The position numbers and the translations under genes are program-made. A DNA stretch of 9,887 nucleotides from JAGQTE01 sp964648005 (GTDB lineage Bacteria; Actinomycetota; Acidimicrobiia; Acidimicrobiales; Acidimicrobilacustridaceae), in NCBI GenBank assembly GCA_964648005.1, contig CAZYKR010000161.1, forward strand, positions 1-9,887, read 5' to 3'. Below, piece by piece: positions 6,438 to 9,887 of this stretch (its first letter is position 1; each line of letters starts with the position of its first letter). The notes under the pieces were generated by a model, which did no database searches, was not told the origin of the DNA, and saw only the letters and a list, made by a program, of their open reading frames with translations.

Positions 6438-6452
6438 CGTCAGATGCCGATG
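6416..6452. promoter_or_regulatory. Inverted repeat across the repressor promoter, candidate autoregulatory operator
   Basis: CATCGGCAT (6416-6424) and ATGCCGATG (6444-6452) are perfect reverse complements separated by 19 nt. The left arm begins right after the -35, the -10 lies in the spacer, and the right arm is the first three codons of the repressor gene. ArsR/SmtB repressors commonly bind imperfect repeats over their own promoter, so autoregulation is plausible. A TCATCG direct repeat (6415-6420, 6434-6439) is an alternative half-site pair. Confidence 0.45.
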
Positions 6453-6812
6453 CTTCAGCTGAGCGCCACCGAAGCCGAGACCGCGGCTCGGCTCTTCCAC
6501 AGCTTCTCGGATCCGACTCGTCTCTGTATCTTGCTGGCGTTGCTCGACGGCGAGCACCGGGTCACCGACCTGGTCGGGCTCACCGGCCGATCGCAGGCAA
6601 CCGTCTCTGAGCATCTCGCCTGCCTGCGAGCGTGCGGGCTGGTGGCGTCGCGCAGCGAAGGCCGCCAGAGCCACTATCGGCTCGCCTCGGACCATGTCGT
6701 TGATGTCCTGGCCGCCGCTCAGGGACTCCTTCACGCCACCGGCGAACCCATACAACTCTGCCCCGTCCATCTGGAGCCGCGACCGGACCCGACGCCGCGG
6801 GGCACCCGATGA
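6444..6812 (+). CDS. ArsR/SmtB family metal-sensing repressor, CmtR-like (Cd/Pb type)
   Basis: 122-residue winged-helix repressor expected to leave its operator when it binds metal. Helix-turn-helix region about 37-66 (VTDLVGLTGRSQATVSEHLACLRACGLV), then the wing EGRQSHYRL. Cys60 and Cys64 form C-x3-C in the recognition-helix segment, and Cys106 sits in the tail (IQLCPVH). These match the positions of the three cysteines (Cys57, Cys61, Cys102) known to bind Cd(II)/Pb(II) in Mycobacterium tuberculosis CmtR, and the surrounding HLxCLRxCGLV is very similar. His97, His109 and Asp83/His84 might add a further site. The message is probably leaderless. The stop overlaps the start of the CDF gene (ATGA), so repressor and pump form one unit. 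Metal specificity is inferred from the cysteines. Confidence 0.92.
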   Translation: MPMLQLSATEAETAARLFHSFSDPTRLCILLALLDGEHRVTDLVGLTGRSQATVSEHLACLRACGLVASRSEGRQSHYRLASDHVVDVLAAAQGLLHATGEPIQLCPVHLEPRPDPTPRGTR

Positions 6813-7777
6813 GCGACGTCGCCCACCACCGTCGAGGCCACGACCACGCCCACCACCAGCCGTCGGGCCCACGCCGAGAACAACGCCTCGCGATCGCGAT
6901 TGGGCTGAACGTCGGGATCGTCGCCGCGCAGATCGCGGCGGGGATCTGGTCAGGGTCGATGGGCCTGCTCGCCGACGCCGGCCACAACCTCACCGATGTG
7001 CTCGCGCTCACCGTGTCGCTCGTCGCCGTGCGACTTGCCGCCCTTCCCCGCAGCGGGCGTCGGAGCTTCGGGTGGCACCGCGCCACGGTGCTGGCCGCGT
7101 TGTTCAACGCGGCGATGATCATCGCTGTCTGTGCGTTCGTGGTCGTCGAGTCGATCGGACGGCTGCGCGATCCCCAACCCGTCGATGGTGGGATCGTGAT
7201 CGTCATGGCGCTGCTGGGCGCATTGTTCAACACCGTCGCCGCGTTCGTCGTCGCCGATCGTTCCGGCGACGTGAACATGCGAGGCGCCCTGCTGCATCTG
7301 GTGTCCGACGCGGCGACGTCGGTGGCGGTCGCCGCAACCGGGATCGTCATGGTCGTCACGGACGGCACGTACTGGCTCGACCCAGCCATCGCCCTTGCGA
7401 TCTCGGTGCTGATCGCCTGGCAGGGCTGGCGGCTCGCCAAGCAGGCACTCGACATCCTGCTCGAGAGCACGCCTGAGGGCCTCGACCCCGAAGCTGTGAC
7501 CGCCGCGATGGCCGGCGTCGCCGGCGTTGACGCCGTCCACGACCTGCACGCATGGAGCCTGTCGAGCGAGCTGCGTGCGCTGTCCGCGCACGTCGTGCTG
7601 TCCGGTCATCCAACGCTGGAACAGGCCCAGGTCGTAGGGGAGCGCATCAAGGCCCAGCTGGCGCGCGACTTCTCGATCGCCCACACCACGCTCGAGCTCG
7701 AGTGTGAGCCGTGCTCGACCGACCCGAGCTGCGACGCGGAGCCGGCTGGCGCCGCGTCGAAGCACCTCCATGGCTGA
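6809..7777 (+). CDS. Cation diffusion facilitator (CDF/CzcD-type) metal efflux transporter
   Basis: 322-residue inner-membrane proton/metal antiporter, likely exporting Zn(II), Cd(II) or Co(II). His-rich start (HHRRGHDHAHH, about 6-16), six helices between about 27 and 212, and a cytosolic ferredoxin-like domain from about 220 (GVDAVHDLHAWSL, ALSAHVVL). The transport site is visible as HxxxD in helix 2 (His59, Asp63 in DAGHNLTD) and HxxxD in helix 5 (His163, Asp167 in HLVSDAATS), the Zn-type arrangement of the CzcD/ZnT branch. The C-terminus has an extra Cys/His tail, CEPC (Cys299, Cys302), Cys308 and HLH, which could bind soft metals. Start ATG overlaps the repressor stop by ATGA, so the two are co-translated. 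This module is probably induced by Cd/Pb/Zn rather than copper (inference). Confidence 0.95.
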   Translation: MSDVAHHRRGHDHAHHQPSGPRREQRLAIAIGLNVGIVAAQIAAGIWSGSMGLLADAGHNLTDVLALTVSLVAVRLAALPRSGRRSFGWHRATVLAALFNAAMIIAVCAFVVVESIGRLRDPQPVDGGIVIVMALLGALFNTVAAFVVADRSGDVNMRGALLHLVSDAATSVAVAATGIVMVVTDGTYWLDPAIALAISVLIAWQGWRLAKQALDILLESTPEGLDPEAVTAAMAGVAGVDAVHDLHAWSLSSELRALSAHVVLSGHPTLEQAQVVGERIKAQLARDFSIAHTTLELECEPCSTDPSCDAEPAGAASKHLHG

Positions 7778-7823
7778 CGCCCGCCCTTCAACTGACGCCA
7801 CGCGACGAAGCGCCGAGCGAGGG

Positions 7824-8762
7824 GTGCTGCGGCGCAAGGGCGGTGGGCACAGCGGCAGGTCGAACTGTCAAACACGGCCACGGGAGCACGAATGCCGAGC
7901 TCCGTTCCCCTGCGCCTCGACGACTGGAACGGGCCGAGCGTGCGCGCTAGTGGCTGCGCTGGTCGGGATCGTCATCGGCTCCGTGGGGTGCGCCGACGCA
8001 CCCGATCCAACAGTTGCAGCGCTCGATCGGGTGCGCGCCGCTGCCTACCCGTCCACATACACGTTCACGTTCCGACCGTTCGCGCAGCCGCTGGCCGGCT
8101 GCATCGGCGTACCGCAACCGAACCTCGTGGGCAGCGTCGACCTCGACCGCGAGACACTGACCCTGCGCGACGCGTCCGACGCCACCAAGCAGGCGACCAC
8201 CATCGATGGAACGAGCTACCTGCATCGAAGCTGGCTTTCAGCGGATGCTGGGGAGCAGACGTGGGCGATCATCTCGGCGAACGAGGCGGATCCGGTGGTC
8301 GATGACCTGCGCGAGGTCGTCGGGCCGGCGGTGGTCAGCTTCGTTGCGCCGCCACACATGCCCAACGATCCCAACACGACGCTGCTCGCCGCCGTAGACG
8401 CCTCCTCATCTGTGCAGGTGATCGACGACGACGCGAAGCTCGTCCACATCACCGCAACCACTGCTCCGCAGACCGTCGCCGAGACCGCCACCGATTCCGG
8501 TTCGCGCCGGGACCCTGCCGGAGCCGAAGCCGAGCTCGTGATCGACGCGTGGATCGACCCAGCCGGCCTCGTGGTCCGCATGACGGTGACCCAACCCAAC
8601 GCGGCGATCCCGGACGGGGACCACCGGGTTGGCTACGAGATGACGTTTGAACCCGACGCTGTCCCGACAGTCAGCGCCCCCGACCCCTCGCAGATCCACC
8701 CCGTCGCCGGCCTGCTGCGCTCGTCGAAGCAACCCGAGTGCACGATCTCCGTCGGCCGTTGA
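7824..8762 (+). CDS. Putative lipoprotein, LppX/LprG-like fold possible; 5' end uncertain
   Basis: The secure part begins near 7950: a hydrophobic run ALVAALVGIVIGSVGC ending in a lipobox Cys (residue 56 counted from GTG 7824), then about 256 residues of exported domain. Repeated DG-T-x-Y and long strand patterns (TTIDGTSYLHRSWL, AELVIDAWIDPAGLVVRMTV) recall LolA/LppX-type lipoproteins, but this is a likeness by eye. In-frame starts are poor: ATG 7770 overlaps the CDF gene, GTG 7824 gives a 40-residue basic Cys-rich lead, and GTG 7950 leaves no charged n-region. An ATG at 7892 with GGGAG upstream lies in another frame and would give a normal signal peptide after a one-base shift (see findings). 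It follows the CDF gene on the same strand and may be co-transcribed. Function unknown. Confidence 0.65.
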   Translation: MLRRKGGGHSGRSNCQTRPREHECRAPFPCASTTGTGRACALVAALVGIVIGSVGCADAPDPTVAALDRVRAAAYPSTYTFTFRPFAQPLAGCIGVPQPNLVGSVDLDRETLTLRDASDATKQATTIDGTSYLHRSWLSADAGEQTWAIISANEADPVVDDLREVVGPAVVSFVAPPHMPNDPNTTLLAAVDASSSVQVIDDDAKLVHITATTAPQTVAETATDSGSRRDPAGAEAELVIDAWIDPAGLVVRMTVTQPNAAIPDGDHRVGYEMTFEPDAVPTVSAPDPSQIHPVAGLLRSSKQPECTISVGR

Positions 8763-8799
8763 CAATCGACCGGGCTGACACCGGCCCCGCCCCGAGTGC

Positions 8800-9297
8800 C
8801 TACTCGACGGTGAGGAACGGTTCTGCCGCGCCGTCCGTCACCGACACCACGTGCAGCGGACGGCCGTCGGGTTCACCCATGCCCGGCGAGTTCGACGGCA
8901 TGCCAGGCACCGCGATGGCATCGACTGCCGGTCGCTCCTCGAGCAACTCGGTGATCGCCTCCACCGGAACATGGCCCTCGATCGAGTAACCATCAAGCAG
9001 GGTCGTGTGACAGCTCGAGACGGTGTCAGGTATGCCGTGTTCCGTCTTCACCTGCTCCATGTCGTCGGTGACCCGCGATTCGACGGTGTAGCCGTGGCTG
9101 CGGAGGTACTCCTCGTAGCTCTTGCAGCACCCGCAGGTCGGCGACCGGTAGACGACCGCAGTCATCGACGGCACTCCCGTGTCCGTCGTGGCTGCACCCT
9201 CGATCGGGTCGCCCTCCAAGGCGCAGGACGAAAGTGTCGCGATCAACACGAGCATTGCCAGCACCGCCAGCGTGATCAGTCTCGGTCGTCGCAACAT
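8800..9297 (-). CDS. DUF411 family lipoprotein, metal-binding (CopG-like)
   Basis: 165 residues from ATG 9297, with a strong ribosome site GGAGGAGG 6-7 nt upstream. Longer upstream starts run through the non-coding gap and were rejected. Signal peptide about 1-24 with lipobox LSSC (Cys25). DUF411 hallmarks: YRSPTCGCCKSYEEYL (Cys55, Cys57, Cys58), SSCHTTLLDGY (Cys96, His97), IEGHVP (His109), and GMPSNSPGMG (132-141). The family is regularly found with copper and silver resistance genes, and the CGCC motif probably binds Cu(I); the exact mechanism is not established. Tail-to-tail with the lipoprotein gene at 8762 (37 bp apart, no convincing terminator between). It follows the multicopper oxidase gene on the same strand but seems to have its own promoter. 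Confidence 0.93.
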   Translation of the reverse strand: MLRRPRLITLAVLAMLVLIATLSSCALEGDPIEGAATTDTGVPSMTAVVYRSPTCGCCKSYEEYLRSHGYTVESRVTDDMEQVKTEHGIPDTVSSCHTTLLDGYSIEGHVPVEAITELLEERPAVDAIAVPGMPSNSPGMGEPDGRPLHVVSVTDGAAEPFLTVE

Positions 9298-9491
9298 CGT
9301 CGGTCCTCCTCCGGAGCGCGCTCCGACCGTATCGAACTCGACGGCCAGCCTCGGGTCACGCCGAGCGGACAGACATCCAGCGCTCCCACCCGGGACACGG
9401 GACCACATCGACCATCCCACCTCTCGGGCCGACCCCCGACCCCCGTGGTCGTCGGACGGGACGTGGGCTCCCCGGCGCTCGATCCAGCCGC
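9298..9491. other. Intergenic region between multicopper oxidase and DUF411 genes
   Basis: 194 bp without a gene. The DUF411 end holds the promoter/palindrome region listed separately. The middle has short GC-rich repeats (CCGACCC twice around 9429-9442, with GTCGG near 9451), which could fold weakly but lack a T-run, so I do not call a terminator for the oxidase gene. Confidence 0.5.
9304..9332 (-). promoter_or_regulatory. Promoter/operator/ribosome-site region of the DUF411 gene
   Basis: On the minus strand: TACGGT (9332-9327, TAnnnT -10 candidate), then a perfect 14-bp palindrome CGGAGCGCGCTCCG (9312-9325), then GGAGGAGG ending 6 nt before the ATG. The palindrome lies at the expected transcription start and abuts the ribosome site; its CTCC could pair with GGAG of that site. 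It could be an operator or an RNA control element. No clear -35 was seen. Confidence 0.4.
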
Positions 9492-9887
9492 CTATGGCTG
9501 GGTGTCGATGATGCCCATCATGCCGAGGTCTTCGTGGTCGAGGATGTGGCAGTGGTAGACGGTCTTGCCGGCGAAGCCGCGGAACGGGATGCGGATGGTG
9601 ACGCTCTGGCCGGCTGGCACGTTGACGGTGTCCTTCCAGCCGTCGGGCGGTTCGGTGCCGTCGCTGGTGTCGATCACCTGGAAGGGCCACACGTGGAGGT
9701 GGAAGGGGTGGTCCATCGGCGAGGTGTTGCGGATGGTCCAGTCCTCGGTCGTGTCGAGGCTGGCGGAGATGTCGACGCGGTTGGGGTCGAATGCTCGGCC
9801 GTCGATGGTGAACTGGCCGTCTCCGCCTCCCATCCCCATTCCCATTCCCATGCCCATCCCCATGGCGAGGGTGACGGTTCGGGTGTC
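9492..9887 (-). CDS. Multicopper oxidase, C-terminal cupredoxin domain, partial (N-terminus beyond right edge)
   Basis: Last 131 residues of a laccase/CueO-like oxidase; the frame is open to the window's right end. Counting from the first visible codon, copper ligands are HPFHLH (His60 type 1, His63 type 2, His65 type 3) and YHCHILDHEDLGMM (His112 and His114 type 3, Cys113 and His118 type 1, Met123 axial). Before them is the family segment QFTIDGRAFDPNRVD. An unbroken Met-Gly repeat (residues 9-20) sits just ahead of the domain, the place where related oxidases carry Met-rich Cu(I)-binding segments. Expected role: extracytoplasmic oxidation of Cu(I) to Cu(II) with reduction of oxygen to water. 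The family is certain; the substrate range is inferred from the copper neighbours. The signal peptide and first two domains are not in the window. Confidence 0.96.
   Translation of the reverse strand, partial: DTRTVTLAMGMGMGMGMGMGGGDGQFTIDGRAFDPNRVDISASLDTTEDWTIRNTSPMDHPFHLHVWPFQVIDTSDGTEPPDGWKDTVNVPAGQSVTIRIPFRGFAGKTVYHCHILDHEDLGMMGIIDTQP
9828..9863 (-). repeat. Hexanucleotide tandem repeat (ATGGGN)6 encoding Met-Gly x6
   Basis: Six in-frame copies of ATGGGN, differing only at the last base, inside the oxidase gene. They encode alternating Met and Gly. Length changes by slippage would keep the reading frame. Confidence 0.9.

Noticed and set aside
6580..7837. Long minus-strand frames opposite the repressor and CDF genes
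   Set aside because: Low-complexity, Arg-rich translations without motifs, antisense to two well-supported genes.
8763..8799. Possible bidirectional terminator between the convergent genes
   Set aside because: Only a 4-bp CCGG stem and no T-run.
9298..9690. Upstream extension of the DUF411 frame to 9690
   Set aside because: It overlaps the oxidase gene on the same strand and lacks signal-peptide character; ATG 9297 has a strong ribosome site and a lipoprotein signal directly after it.

Overview
The window is GC-rich throughout, with strong G/C preference at third codon positions, frequent GTG starts, ATGA stop/start overlaps, Tat-dependent lipoproteins and apparently leaderless promoters. 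This fits a high-GC actinomycete (Actinomycetota). An Acidimicrobiia-like environmental lineage is possible, but the sequence does not settle it. No rRNA, tRNA, CRISPR array, transposase or phage gene was seen. The window reads as a metal-handling (mainly copper) island that runs off both ends.

Left arm, minus strand, from about 6294 down to 1: a small four-helix membrane protein; a Tat lipoprotein with a thioredoxin-like domain carrying a CxxxxC pair; a secreted, membrane-anchored beta-sandwich protein (YtkA/FixH-like); a possible 29-codon ORF that overlaps both neighbours by ATGA; a DUF305 protein; a stem-loop and then a perfect 15-bp palindrome in a 124-bp gap; a 537-residue protein with five membrane helices and a large His/Cys-bearing outer domain; a class III nucleotide cyclase fused to a YHS metal-binding domain; and a CopC-CopD fusion cut by the left edge. 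The CopCD start overlaps the cyclase stop (ATGA). CopCD is missing from a complete-ORF view because it runs off the edge.

Middle, plus strand, divergent from the left arm: a CmtR-like ArsR/SmtB repressor (Cd/Pb-type cysteines), a CDF efflux pump overlapping it by ATGA, and a lipoprotein whose 5' end looks frameshifted. The repressor has a TTGATT-N16-TATCAT promoter placed so that transcription should begin at or next to the start codon. A 9-bp perfect inverted repeat spans the promoter and the start codon.

Right arm, minus strand: the C-terminal third of a multicopper oxidase with an (ATGGGN)6 Met-Gly repeat, then a DUF411 lipoprotein with a CGCC motif.

Working picture (inference): outer-surface copper binding and oxidation (CopC, DUF305, DUF411, multicopper oxidase, thioredoxin-like and beta-sandwich lipoproteins), copper transfer across the membrane (CopD), and a separately regulated Zn/Cd/Pb export module. 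The most unusual element is the cyclase-YHS fusion translated together with CopCD, which suggests that metal status may be converted into a cyclic-nucleotide signal.
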